Origin: Vombatus ursinus | Lineage: Eukaryota > Chordata > Mammalia > Diprotodontia > Vombatidae | Assembly (NCBI RefSeq): GCF_900497805.2 | Contig: NW_020954719.1 | Coordinates: forward strand, 7,097,729 to 7,161,728 | Direction of reading: 5' to 3' | Length of the DNA: 64,000 nucleotides | Shown: positions 33,705-45,000 of the stretch, one piece after another | Layout of the letters: every line of letters starts with the position of its first letter | Position numbering within the stretch: position 1 is the stretch's first letter | The notes under the pieces: generated by a model | The model's input: the letters and a program-made list of their open reading frames with translations, nothing else | The model's database searches: none | What the model was told of the DNA's origin: nothing | Position numbers and translations under genes: made by a program

Positions 33705-35870
33705 TGTAACTGTAAAATATCTGTAAAATACTTGGGAGTCTACCTACCAAGACAAACCCAGGAACTATATAAACACAACTATAAAACACTTTTCACACAA
33801 ATAAAGTCAGACCTAAACAACTGGAAAAATATCAATTATTCATGGGTAGGCCTAGATAATATAATAAAATGACAATTCAACCTAAATTAATTTACTTATT
33901 CAGTGTCATGCCAATCAATCTACCAAAAATTATTTTATAGAGCATTTTTTTAATCAATGGGGATTTAGAGCATCTTTCCCTATGACTATAGATTATAGAA
34001 AAAAATTGTATGAATATATATTTATAGAATATGATAAAAACAAAATTCATCTGGAAGAACAAAAGCTCAAGAATATCGAGGAAATGAATGGAAAAAATGC
34101 AAAGGAAGGTGGCCTAGCCATACTAGATCTCAAGGGGCAGCTAGGTGGCACAGTGGATAGAGCACTGGCCCTGAAGTCAGGAGGACCTGAGTTCAAATCC
34201 AGCCTCAGAACAAACACTTGACACTTACTAGCTGTGTGACCCTGGGCAAGTCACTTAACCCCAATTGCCTAAAAGTAAAACCAAAAAAAAACAAAAAACA
34301 AAAAAACATACTAGATCTCAAACTATGTTATATAGTGGCAATTATCAAAACAATCTGGTACTGGCTAAGAAATAGATTGGTCGATCAGTGGAACAGATAA
34401 GGTACATAAGACACAATAGTAAATGACCATAGTGTTTGAAAAATACAAAGATCCTAGCTTCTGGAACAAAAACTCACTATTTGACAAAAACTTCTGGGAA
34501 AACTGGAAAACAGTATGACGGAAACTAGGTCTAGACCAACATCTTACACTGTATACCAAAATAAGGGCAAAATGGGTAGATGATTTAGACATAAAGGGTG
34601 ATACCATAAGCAAATTAGGAGAGCAAGTAATAGTTTGCCTGTCAGATCTATAGAGAAAAGAAGAATTTGTAATCAAAAAGAAGATAAAGAATATTAAAAG
34701 ATATAAATGGATAATTCTGATTATATTAAATTGAAAAGTTTTTGCACAAACAAAACCAATGCAACCAAGATTAGAAGGAAAGCAAAAAGCTGAGAAAATT
34801 TTTACAGCAAGTGTCTCTGATAAAGGCCTCATTTCTCAAATATATAGAGAACTGAGTCAAACTTATAAAAATACAAATCATTCCCTAATTGATATATCAT
34901 CAGAAGATATGAACAGGCAGTTTTCAGATGAAGAAATCAAAGGTATCTATAGTCACATGAAAAAATGCTCTAAATCCCTATTTATTAGAAAAATGCAAAT
35001 TAAACCAACTTTGAGGTACCACCTCACACCTATCAGATTGGCCAATATGACAGTAAAAGAAAATGATAAATGTTGGAAAGGATGTGGGAAAATTGGGACA
35101 CTAATGCACTGTTGGTGGAGTTGTGAACTGATTCAACCATTCTGGAGCACAATTTCTAACTATGTCCAAAGGGCAATCAAACTGTGAATATCCTTTGATC
35201 CAGCGATACCACTACTAGGTCTGCGTCCAAAAGAGATTTTATGAAAAAAAAAGGGGGGGGGGAGGACCTATATGTACAAAAATATTTATAGCAGCTCTTT
35301 TTCTGGTGGTAAAGAATTGAAAATTGAGGAGATGTTCATCAACTGGGGAATGACTGAACAAGTTACTGTGTATGAATGTAATGGAATACTATTGTGCTAT
35401 AAGAAACGACAAGCAGGTGGATTTCAGAAAAACCTGGAAAGACTTACATGAACTGATGCAAAGTGAAGTGAGCAGAACAGTCACAGTGACATTGTATGAT
35501 GATCAACTATGAATGACTTAGCTTATTCTCAGCAACACAATGATCCACTACAATTCCAAAGAACTCATGATTAAAAATGCTATACACATCTAGAGAAAGA
35601 ACTGATGGAGTCTGAATGCAGATCAAACATATTGTTTTCATTATTTTAGTGTTTTTTTTTTTCTTTTGGTCTGTTTCTTCTTCAACAACATGACTGATAT
35701 GGAAATACATTTTACATGATTGCACATATGTAACCTATATCAAATATCCATCTTAAGGAGGAGGGAGGTGAGGGCAAAAAGGAGAAAATTTGGAACTCAA
35801 ACATTTTTTAAAATGAATGTTAAAATTTGTCTTTATATGTAATTGGAAAAAATATTATTGAAAAAAGCAA
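33705..35870 (+). mobile_element. L1 ORF2 and 3' UTR, split by a SINE
   Basis: Starts within ORF2 after the RT domain (VKYLGVYLPRQTQELYKHNY-like, then ..NNWKNINYSWVGLDNI). It runs through RIRKMQIKPTLRYHLTP-type sequence (open 34759-35187) and CGKIGTLMHCWWSCELIQPF to the 3' UTR, ending about 35870. A WSINE1 copy interrupts it at 34133-34308. It has several stops and is older than the SINE. Confidence 0.92.
34133..34308 (+). mobile_element. WSINE1-type SINE inside L1
   Basis: Near-consensus SINE with a long A-rich tail containing C interruptions. Exact 15-base target duplication CATACTAGATCTCAA on both sides (ends 34132 and begins about 34308). Proves the SINE is younger than the L1. Confidence 0.96.
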
Positions 35871-36261
35871 GCTCTATGTAGTAGAAGTTTGCAGTTTCCT
35901 CTACAATTCCCTTTCTGTTCTACAACATATTTGGAAACATTCATTTTATTTGGTGTTTGTTGGGTTTGGGGAGGAGGTGGGGAGAAAATGGAGGGGGGAA
36001 ATACTATATTCTTTCTTTGACTAGGAGACTAGATTCTGGGACCATTATTCCATCCTCTTCTACACAGGAGATTGAGGTTTAGAAACATTGTCCATGAATT
36101 GTCCATTGTCCATGAATTCCCCTCTTGGGACAAGCAGGCAAGCACATGTTTGGTTCTTCCATGTTCTTCTTCAGAAAAATCTATCATTTCCCTGGATGCT
36201 GCCATCTCTTGAACTAGGAAAGTCCACCAGCAGGAGCTTTCCTTTGGAGCAAAAAAAGCCA

Positions 36262-36403
36262 TGAGCCAGGGCAGGAAACTCCCAAGTGCTTCTGCCCTGG
36301 ACAGCCATTATCAACTGATAATGAGGGGAAGAGATTGCACAAGTCATGCTTGTCTTCCTTTCCTCTCCCCCACTCTCCTGTACTCAGGTCCATCCTCAAG
36401 TTG
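36262..36403 (+). other. Weak candidate first exon
   Basis: ATG at 36262 with a good Kozak context (AAAGCCATGAG) opens MSQGRKLPSASALDSHYQLI.., stopping near 36405. It lies about 90 bases upstream of the coding-like stretch at 36491. No convincing donor joins them. Listed only because of the neighbour; chance is likely. Confidence 0.12.
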
Positions 36404-36490
36404 AAAAGTTGAAAAGAGAGAAAAAGGAGAGGAAAAAGAAAAAAAAGAGAAAAAGGTAATCTGGTTCTCTTTTGTCATTCTCTTTCACAG

Positions 36491-36793
36491 GTCAGCAATT
36501 GAGCACCAGAGTCATCTCTTGAGTCCCAACCTGCCAATCATCTTGGGAGCAGCCCAGTAGCTTCAAATGAATCAGAAAGGGTCTCTCAACAAGGTATCAT
36601 TGGACATGTCCACCCTCTGCATGGGAAGCTAGCCATCAGATACCCCAAAGGATTACCCCCTTGGGAAGTCTATCAAGTTGATGTATTGAAGGTCTCCCCT
36701 GATCAGCATCCTTACATAAATAATTACAATGCAATCAAGCAGTTTGATAAGTACCCTCACTGGGAATGCAGAATTCCCCTAGTCCCATTCTAA
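36491..36793 (+). pseudogene. Coding-like stretch, unidentified protein
   Basis: One plus-strand frame stays open for about 100 codons to TAA at 36791-36793, ending GHVHPLHGKLAIRYPKGLPP.., WEVYQVDVLKVSPDQHPY and NNYNAIKQFDKYPHWECRIP. The composition (balanced, with W/Y/P/H motifs and no low complexity) looks like a real protein, unlike nearby repeat-derived frames. There is no in-frame ATG before the conserved-looking part, and a pyrimidine tract with CAG (36477-36490) lies just upstream. It could be a 3' coding exon of an unannotated gene, perhaps a small testis or cilium protein, or a decayed copy of one. I do not recognise the family and assign no function. Confidence 0.35.
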
Positions 36794-37160
36794 CCTTATG
36801 GTCACTGGGCTCCAGGTTCCCAAAATCTGACAAAGGCATGATAATAACTTCATCAGCAGCACAGTGACTAAATGAACTTATGCCAGAACTTTCCTGGCCT
36901 CTAATCCCATATGAGAGTTTTTACAGACTGGGAATAGCTTCCCAATCAATTTAGAGGAAAAAAAGTACTGACCAGGCTGAGCATCAGTAGTGCCAAAAGC
37001 TTTTTAGTACTTCTACCCTTAGCCTCAGGCTTATGGGTCCATCATTTCAAGTGCTCTCAGAATTTTGGTATTTGAACTACACTTTCACTGCACTCATTTG
37101 TACACATATGTTGTAGGCTTGATATTTTCCATAATGTAAACAAATACACATTGCTTGTCC
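36794..37160. other. Unassigned DNA
   Basis: No repeat recognised. It could be the 3' UTR of the coding-like stretch just upstream, but no clear AATAAA-plus-tail arrangement is seen. Confidence 0.35.
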
Positions 37161-37164
37161 TGAA

Positions 37165-37477
37165 TGAGGAAAGGAATAAGCATTTATTAAGCACCAAACA
37201 TTTATTAAGCACCTATTACGTGCCAGGCACTGTGCTAAGTGCCTTAAAATATTACCTCATAAAAATAAAATAAAATAAAAAATAAAATATCTCATTTGAG
37301 ATATTATCCCATTTGAGCCTCATAACAACCTTGGGAGGTAGGTACTATTATTACCTCCATTTTACAGTTGAAGAAACTGAGGCAGACAGGGATTAATAAC
37401 TTGCCTAGTGAGGATTTGAACTCAGGTCTTCCTGGCTCTGGACCCAATGCTCTATTCGCTGCATCACCTAGCTGTCA
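37165..37477 (-). mobile_element. MIR/CORE-SINE, long copy
   Basis: Plus strand: 'acctattacgtgccaggcac', 'ctcataacaaccttgggagg', 'ccattttacagttgaagaaa', 'gaggatttgaactcaggtct', 'gcatcacctagctg'. An (AAAAT)n patch lies inside at about 37262-37290. Confidence 0.88.
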
Positions 37478-37699
37478 GGGACTGTTTAATCTTTTGTCTT
37501 TTGTCTTTTGTCTTTGTCATATCTTTTCTTTTTTCTCTTTGTGAACCTGGCACTGTACCTGTAGTACATAGTAGGTGCTTAATATATAGATGTTGGTGAT
37601 GAAATGAAGAGAGAGAAATCTCTGCCCACCTCTCAAAAGGAGACTGATTTCCTCTCAGGAGTTAGGTTCTTCTTCCATAGCTGGCTCTCTTCTTCTTCT

Positions 37700-37854
37700 T
37701 CTTTTTTTTTTTTTTTCGTCTAGGCAGTGTGGTTAAGTGACTTGCCCAGAGTCACACAGCTAGTAAGTGTCAAGTATCTGACACCAGATTTGAACTCAGG
37801 TCCTCCTGACTCTAGGGCTGGTGCTCTATCCACTGTACCACCTAGCTGCCCCTT
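37700..37854 (-). mobile_element. WSINE1-type SINE
   Basis: T-run, then 'gtggttaagtgacttgccca', 'gatttgaactcaggtcctcc', 'tgtaccacctagctgcccc'. Target duplication ATAGCTGGCTCTCTTC / ATAGCTAGCTCTCTTC, one mismatch. Confidence 0.93.
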
Positions 37855-37869
37855 ATAGCTAGCTCTCTT

Positions 37870-38579
37870 CTCCCAGAACTGATACTCCTAGATGCTGTCC
37901 CTAGCATTGACTGACTTCCCTTTAAAGAAAGATACTGTAAACACTTCATTCGAAACCTTTATACCTTGTCTCTGTAACATTCTATAATTTCATCAACTGG
38001 GCTGGAGGAAAATCAGAAGTCTCCTGATCATCTCTATACACCCACTATAGATACTTAATAATCTCTTGTTAAATGGTTAATTAATTATATGGTCTGGGTC
38101 ATTATATATATGTTTAGTATATTCCATCTGCAGGAAGTGCCCTCCCTTAATCTCGCTCTATTGATATCCCTGCTCTCTCAGGCCCAGGCACTAATCATCC
38201 TTCAGGGTTTTGTGGGTTTCTCTCTTCTATAACGCCATTGGTTTGAATCCCCCACTAACTGAGTTCCTCCCACATTAGCAGACTAACACCCCAGGTCCAT
38301 CTAACTGCTTAACAACAATAAGCTTTTACAAAAGGATATTTACTTCAAAGATATAGCATCTTTCCCCCTAAAAAAGAACCTCAGGAGCAGACTCTCCTCA
38401 AACACCACCTCAGTCTTTGAGGGAGTAGGCTTACAACTCAACTCAGTTCCTATATAGCACTGGTCCTGTCAAACACGTCCAGATGAGGCACACCTGCTAA
38501 ATGAGTCCATATTTCAGCTACCTCTATTTGAATCATTTGAATGGACCATAGAATGTAGGAATTCAAGTAATGTATAATG
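37870..38579. other. Unassigned DNA
   Basis: Probably includes eroded L2 (pyrimidine-rich around 38130-38230), but nothing is secure. Confidence 0.35.
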
Positions 38580-38710
38580 AGACTGGAAAAGTAGGATGGA
38601 GTCGGGTTGTGAAGGGCATTAAATTTCAACAGAGGTATCCATATTTTACCTTAGGAGTAATAGGGATCCACTGTGTTTACTGAAGTGAAAGGGGATGACA
38701 TGAGAACCCT
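38580..38710 (-). mobile_element. L2 scrap
   Basis: Plus strand 'gtcgggttgtgaagggcatt' and 'agtaatagggatccactgtg' are antisense L2 ORF2. Confidence 0.65.
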
Positions 38711-39944
38711 GAAACATACAGGAAATCCAGTTCCAAATACTCACTAGGACAAGCAGGCTAACTTGAAAAAGAAAACAAACTCTGAAAGGCGCCGAAGAGA
38801 TGCAGGGTTCCCACATATGGGGTCGAATACTCCTGGCTTCTAGAACACCAGAAAAACTTTATCCTATGGATCTGCAGTGCAAAGAGTACCTCAGATAAGC
38901 TGTCTATACTCATGTCACCATGATGAAGGCAGTTTAGGTCTGCTTACAATTTTTTTTTTAAAAGTTAACATGGATGAGTTCACATAATATGCTCTAGATA
39001 AATTGCTGGTCACTAGTATTCTAGGAGTACAAAATCCATTCTTGTCATATTAGCTTCCATACTCCATAATGAGTAGAGAAATACAATAGATATTATTAAT
39101 AGTTAAACATGCAACCATGTAAGTTATTTCAGAGGAACTAGCCTGACTTATAAGGAAAACATACCAGAAAGTTATCCAATTACAGTCTAAATAAAAGAGC
39201 ATTTTCCTCTTCAGAGAGTCTCGGATGGCTAATATCTCCAGTGGATTCTTCCTAGTGTGTAAGAAACCCAAATACATCCCAGAAGAGGCCTCTACAGTGT
39301 GGCACCCCCTCTGGGTTACTCTCCCAACTTACATTCCCAACTTAACACTCACAGTTTGATTCTCCAGAGAGTAGCTGCTACCTCAAGTTGTAGGGGTAAC
39401 TCTTTGGATCTATCCTTCTAACACTATAGCTCATGAGCCCCTATCAATGTGCTTCCCCTTAACAGTCAGCCAGTAGACACAATTAGCTATTAACAAATCA
39501 TTTACTAAGATAGCATAGTAAGAATAGCAGATACAAAATATTTCCTTCCCCATAAAGTGAGGTGCATTTACAAATATGCATAGCATCCGCATCCACGGGA
39601 ATAGTAGGTTCAAACTCCAAGTGCAATGATAGGAATATATGTAGGAAACATATGTGGCAAAAGCAACTCGCAACTCCTGGTACTGCAGAGCCTAGAAGTC
39701 CTTTCTCTCTTTCTGAAGTCCTCATTAAATAAATGTTCACAGGGTTTGCTCTTCTCTATAGTCCAACTTTCAATTGCCAGTGGTCAGACTACTTGAAGCG
39801 GCTTTCTTTTTGAGTGACTCCATCTGTATCTGCCTGGGATATGTGTCTCTGCTTGCTGTTAGATGTAGAGTTTCCTACTGATCCCATGGCTCCCTTCAAA
39901 GCTATATGATTAATTGGGGGTGGGGGAGACATCTCACTCTACAA
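38711..39944. other. Unassigned intergenic DNA
   Basis: No repeat family or exon recognised on either strand. Confidence 0.35.
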
Positions 39945-39958
39945 CTGCTGTAAGTTTT

Positions 39959-40103
39959 ATTTATTTATTTCTTGTGAGGCAGTTGGGGTTAAGTGACTAG
40001 CCCAAGGTCATACAGCTAGTATCATGTGTCTGAGGCTGAATTTGAACTCAGGTCCTCCTGACTCCAGGGCCAGTGCTTTATCTACTGCACCACCTAGCTG
40101 CCC
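39959..40103 (-). mobile_element. WSINE1-type SINE, young
   Basis: Minus-strand copy from a (TTTA)n/T tail to 'ccacctagctgccc'. Exact 14-base target duplication CTGCTGTAAGTTTT at 39945-39958 and 40104-40117. Confidence 0.95.
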
Positions 40104-40659
40104 CTGCTGTAAGTTTTGATGCCTTGACTGACTTGAGCTCCTCGAGGCCTAACTATTTAAAGCCCTTAGAGACATGGCTAATTTACTTTCTCAACCAATT
40201 GTGTTGTTCCTCCAAACTCAATCAGAGAAGTACTTAGCCTCATAAAATTGTAATCATTCTCTGAAAAAGGGGGGTAGGAGGAAAAGGCAGATTTTTCCTC
40301 CCCCTAAAGTGGGCCTGGACCCACATAGACTTCTGGGATTTTTGAGTTTTTAAGACCTAACAGATTTGGGTCAGATCTTGCCTGGTCTGGACCCCCATGG
40401 ACTTCCAGGAATTTAAATTTTTGCTTATCCCTGGAGTCAGGAAATATCTTGTGGTTTTAGTACTGGGGTGGAACTTTGGGAGACCAGAATAAAAAGAAAA
40501 GAGGTGAAGAAAGAGCGAAGAGGAGAGGGCATTTTCCTGCCTGGGAACAATTTTAATAATAGCAGCACTAAGGCCTGAGCTGCTAAGAAGTCATTTCCCT
40601 TCTTAGGACACCAACAGACATTCAGTTTGAAATATTCAACAGACAATTGGTAATGAGGG

Positions 40660-41115
40660 ACCAAAGATCATGAAAGAGGCTATGGCTGGAAATAGATATG
40701 AGTATCATCTGTATAATTAATCTAGGAGTCATTTGCATAATTTAACCCATGGAAGATGATGAGGTTGCAAAGTGACAGAATGTAGAGAAAGAAGAGGGCC
40801 CAGAACAAGAGCCTGGTGGTACACCTTCATTTATTGGGCATGATGAATCAGTAAAGGAGGAAGACAGAGTGATCAGACAGGTGACAAGAACCAAGAGAGA
40901 ACAGAGTCATGAAAACCCAGAGAAGACAGAACATCCATGAAGAGAAGGTGTTCAACAGTGTTAAATCCTTGAGATAGGTCAAGAAGGATAAACGTCAAGA
41001 AAAGGCTGGTCAGATTAGACAATTAAGAGATTAATGGTAATCTTGGAGAGCACAATTTCTGTTTAGTAATGAGATCAGAAGCCAGATTGCAAAGGATTGA
41101 AAGTGAGAGGATGAG
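40660..41115 (-). mobile_element. L2 ORF2 fragment
   Basis: Antisense L2: 'gtatcatctgtataattaat', 'agagcctggtggtacacctt', 'gtgttcaacagtgttaaatc', 'aagccagattgcaaaggatt'. On the minus strand this is the RT region around the YADD box. Confidence 0.8.
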
Positions 41116-41119
41116 AGAG

Positions 41120-41700
41120 TTATTCCAATGTCCTTCTGAAGTCTGGGTAAACTATATCCCCAGTATTCCTTTCAATTTTTAATAGTACTCTCAAAAAAGG
41201 AAATGGAGTTAATCTGCCATGATCTGTTATTGATGAAACTACACAGGCTTCTAAAATCATTCTTTCCTTTTCTAAATGTTTTCTAACCATCTCCTCAGTG
41301 AGACATTGTAGAATTTTGTTTAGAATTGTTAAGTTCTCTACCCTAAAATTGGTGGACTCCATTCCCTTCCCCTTTTTTTGAAAATTCAGAAGATAACATT
41401 TGCTCTTCAGTGGTCCTTCCCTCCTCTCATTCTCCATAACCTTTCAAAGATCACTGTGGCTTAGCATTAACATCTTCCACTTCTTTGTGGAATATAATTT
41501 GCATGGGCCTGGTGACTTGAAGTCATCAGCGATAGTGAAGCGTTATCTCATTATTTCCTTACTTAGCCCGGATTTCAAATCTGTATCAGTCATTGTTTTG
41601 TTTTATCCTATACAGTGCCATTCAGACCAGTCCTTAAGAGGCATGGTCGTCAGTCCTCTCAACATCCTGGTCACTCTCTTCTGGATGTGATCCAATTTGT
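41120..41700 (-). mobile_element. CR1/L3 reverse-transcriptase fragment
   Basis: The minus strand has a 105-codon open part (41437-41120). It fits the CR1/L3 block '..MENGRxP..WRxANVxPIFKKG', '..ILECxIxxxMVxHLExxxLI', '..ITDHGRLTPFPFLRVL', '..GDIVYPDF' (family form SCQTNLISFFD..VDIIYLDFSKAFD). Next to it lies a 3'-region scrap ('gatcacatccagaagagagt' on the minus strand), out of normal order, so the copy is rearranged. It lies just downstream of FAM186B. Confidence 0.75.
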
Positions 41701-41794
41701 CAGTATACTCCTTCACCGGTAGCTTCCTTCAAGATCACGTGGCTCTACCATCCCTCCTTATGCATCAGCTCTGGTCATTCCTCATTTTCTCAGC

Positions 41795-42068
41795 TCAGTG
41801 TTTTCCTGGCCTCAGCTTTACTTGGCACTTCTTACTTCTGAAGCTCTGGGGGAGTAACAGGAAATCAGAACCCACCTGGGAAAAGAAGGATATCATTTGC
41901 TCCAGACAATCTCCTCGGTACTGCTCCACAGCTTTCTGCTTTTCTGTCCAGGTCTGCAGCCTGCGGCTCTGGCACCTGTCTATTTTTTCTAGGAGGATAC
42001 CAAAGTTTTGGGCATCATTGACATTCCCAGTTTTTCGGCTGGCTTCTATATGGTTGATTATATCCTGC
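41795..42068 (-). CDS. FAM186B: FAM186B coding exon 5, end uncertain
   Basis: Acceptor CTCTTCCCAG|GCAGGATATA completes Arg with the phase-2 end of exon 4. Encodes QDIINHIEASRKTGNVNDAQ, NFGILLEKIDRCQSRRLQTW and TEKQKAVEQYRGDCLEQMIS. Two ends are possible: splicing at CAG|GTGGGT (41876|41875) to an exon I could not find, or reading on for about 26 residues (VGSDFLLLPQSFRSKKCQVK..) to TGA at 41797-41795. The Lys-rich KKC tail vaguely resembles the known protein, so I set the limit at 41795, with low certainty. Confidence 0.75.
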
Positions 42069-45000
42069 CTGGGAAGAGAAAACAGGAAGGAATTCAATGG
42101 ATAGAGGGGTTTCTTCAGGTTTCTTATAAGACTCAGCTCAAATCCCACCTTCTACAACCAGAGGCCTTTCCCATTGTTTTTTCCCCCCCTGGAAGGGGGA
42201 AGTTTAATGGAATGATAGAGAGGGAGTAGAAAAAGTTGAAACAATTTCCTCGGATTCCCTTGTAATTATTTTTAAAGTGCTGCTTGTTTTTTAAAAGAAA
42301 AGAATTACAGAAAAAAAGAGAGACATTCCTGAAAGAGGAACCCCACTCCCACTCCCCAGGCCAAATGCAAAGTTTCCCTGGCAGAGTTCTGAGGAGGATA
42401 AGATAATCCCCCTAGGAAGTTAAATTGGTTGCCCAGGGCAGGAACCCAGAGTAAAAGGGGCCTCGTCTAAAGTCTACTTGGATGCTTTGCATGACCTCAC
42501 ATGTACAATTGATATTATATTGCTTGCCTTCTCAATCAGTGGGAGAGGGGCCAGAGGGAAGGACAGAATTTGAAACTCAAAATTTCAAAAGAATGAATGA
42601 ATGAATGAATGAAGTCTACTTGGGCGTCCCCAGAGCCTTTCCCCAGGTCACACTCACTGCCTCCCTTCAGGGAGCCTCTCAAAGTTTCTTCCCCTCAAGG
42701 CCGCCTATCTAACTAGCTCCTTTCCCTGACTTCTCTCCCTTTCTCTGCAGAATCCTCTCCCCAGCTCAGCTCATGGAGCTGAGTAAGTACACCTACCTCA
42801 CGCCCTGGAACGTCCTATAGGTGCTGTATTTCTGGATCAGGCACCCGAGCTTGGTGATGTCTGTGTGGAGTGCGTCGATGATCAGCTTCCCGGCCAGGCT
42901 GTGCAGGTGAGCAGGAAGGCCCAAGCTCTCAGCGGCCTCATTCAAGAGCAGCAAGTTCACTCTCTGGCCCTGCACATCCACCCTGTACTTCTCCTTTGGT
43001 ACAGAGGTCAGTCTCCCAGGAGTGCTGGCTTTATTGGGGAAGGGACAGGGAAAGGGTTTGGGCCCCAATTTCATGGATCCTTGATGGGCCCCCTGGCATC
43101 CGAAGGTACTGACAGAGGGCAGTTGGGGTTCATAGACCGCCGGGGTCTGGAACCTCCCCCAATATTGGCTTCGGCAGACCCTGTTCACGGGGTTTGCTAC
43201 CTCCGCCAGCTCCTTCCTTGCAGAGGGTGGCAAGGATGCGTAAGTCTCCTTGCTGTGCTCCAGCTGCTGCTCATTTAGCTCCCTTCTCTGCTTCAATAGC
43301 CACTCGTGGTTAATACGCTCTTGCCTCTTCCTGTGCAGCCCCTCCTCCAGCTTCCATTGCCACCGTTTCTCCTTGTGTTCCCTTTCCAGTCGTTCCCACT
43401 TCTTCTGCTGCTCTTGCCACCGCTTCTCCTCCGCCTGCCATTGCTTCCTTCTTTCCTGCCAACGCTTCTCTTCCCCCGCTTGCTCTTCTTGTGGGAGGCC
43501 TGTCTTCTCTTCAAGAGGCATCTCAGCTGGCAAGCCTCGCTGGGTTTCTCTGGGTAAGTCTGAATCCTTCTCTTCAGCAATCCAGACTACCACTTCTCTT
43601 TCTTCAGAAACTATGCAATCTTTGCCTTTGTAGCCTGCAGGTTTCAAGGCAGTGACCTTGTCCTTGAAGACTATGGCATTTTCAACATGGATGCCCATGT
43701 TCTTAGAATCTTCAGAGTGCAAGCTCATTTTTGGAAGTGGCTGCTTCAGGAAGGGTGTGCAATCACTGCCCATATTGACATCCATGTCTTTTGTCTTGGT
43801 GTTTGGAAAGAGCTGAGCTGCTTCCTCCTCTTCCTCTTTTTCCTCCTCCGCCTCCAGGGTTGATTGCTCCTTCATTTCCTCAAGCTTTTGCTCTATTTCT
43901 GTCTCGAATACTTCTTCAGTCATAGGAAGGCTCATTTTTTTAGATGCCTGAGATTTTAGGGGCCTAGAAACACACTCGATGAAGTCTCTTCTGTCCCTAT
44001 CTCCTCCACCCATCTGCAACTGGTATTTCATGGGTTTTTCTTCCAGAAGTTGTTGGTATTTCTGCTCTGATGCTTGGACCTGAATCTCTAGAGCTTTCTT
44101 CATATCCTCAAGGACTTGGAGCTCCTTGTGGAAGAGGAGTTTTTGATTGTTTATCTCTTTTGACATCTCTGCTTCTAGGATTTTATACTGGGCTTCCAGC
44201 TTGTGGTTTTCTTGAAACTGAAGGATCAAGGCCTGATTAAGGTTTTCTACCATGGTAGATATGTACTTGATAGCTTTTATTTCTCCCTTGTTGAATACAA
44301 CAGAGTCCAAGAGTTCCTGAAGCATCGCCCAGACCTCACCTACCTTTGCATTTGTGGTATTTCTATCTTTAAGCATCTGCTCTGGGCTCAGAGGCTGAAG
44401 TGGGGAGGAAGATTTATGTAGAATTTTCTCCCTCCAGGCTTTCCAAAAATTGCCCTTAGGCCCTAAGGATAACAGAAAAATAAAAGAAAATGAGTTCTTG
44501 CTGTGACCTAGAGTTGGCATAATTCCCTAGTATTTGTTTCAGCCCAATTCCCATCTAACTCTGTTGGGACTTTAGTCTAAATGACAGCTGGGGCAGGATG
44601 GGGACCACTGTAGACTGTCAGGAAGAAAACTCTGTTAAGCTTGGAGTCTTACAACTGGGAAGAGCCCTTCAGACTCCATAGGCATTTTGTGTCCTGATGG
44701 ACATTCACTCCCTCTTACCTCCGCCTCCTCCACCCATTGAGAAAGCAAGAGGGAAAAAAATTATCAACCCATCTTCTCTTTCCCTTGTTTTTCTTCTCTC
44801 TGTTCCCTTGTCTCCAAGAGATAGCAACTGCATCTCCCAGGGGTATCCCACCCTGAAAACATGGGCTCTTCTCCATCTCTGATAGCCCTCTATACCTTAG
44901 AAAGAACTCCAGTTGAGCATCTATGGTCTTCTGGCCTGTCATTCACCATCAATTCAAACCAAACCAGAGAATCTTCAGCCTCTATCAGGATCAATGCCCC

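Noticed and set aside
34365-34832. 155-codon minus-strand frame
   Set aside because: Antisense shadow of L1 ORF2.
41120-41437. 105-codon minus-strand frame as a last exon of FAM186B
   Set aside because: The peptide fits the CR1/L3 reverse transcriptase block, not FAM186B.
43250-43633. 127-codon plus-strand frame, Cys/Ser/Leu-rich
   Set aside because: Antisense shadow of FAM186B exon 4 (Glu/Lys/Arg-rich repeats read backwards).
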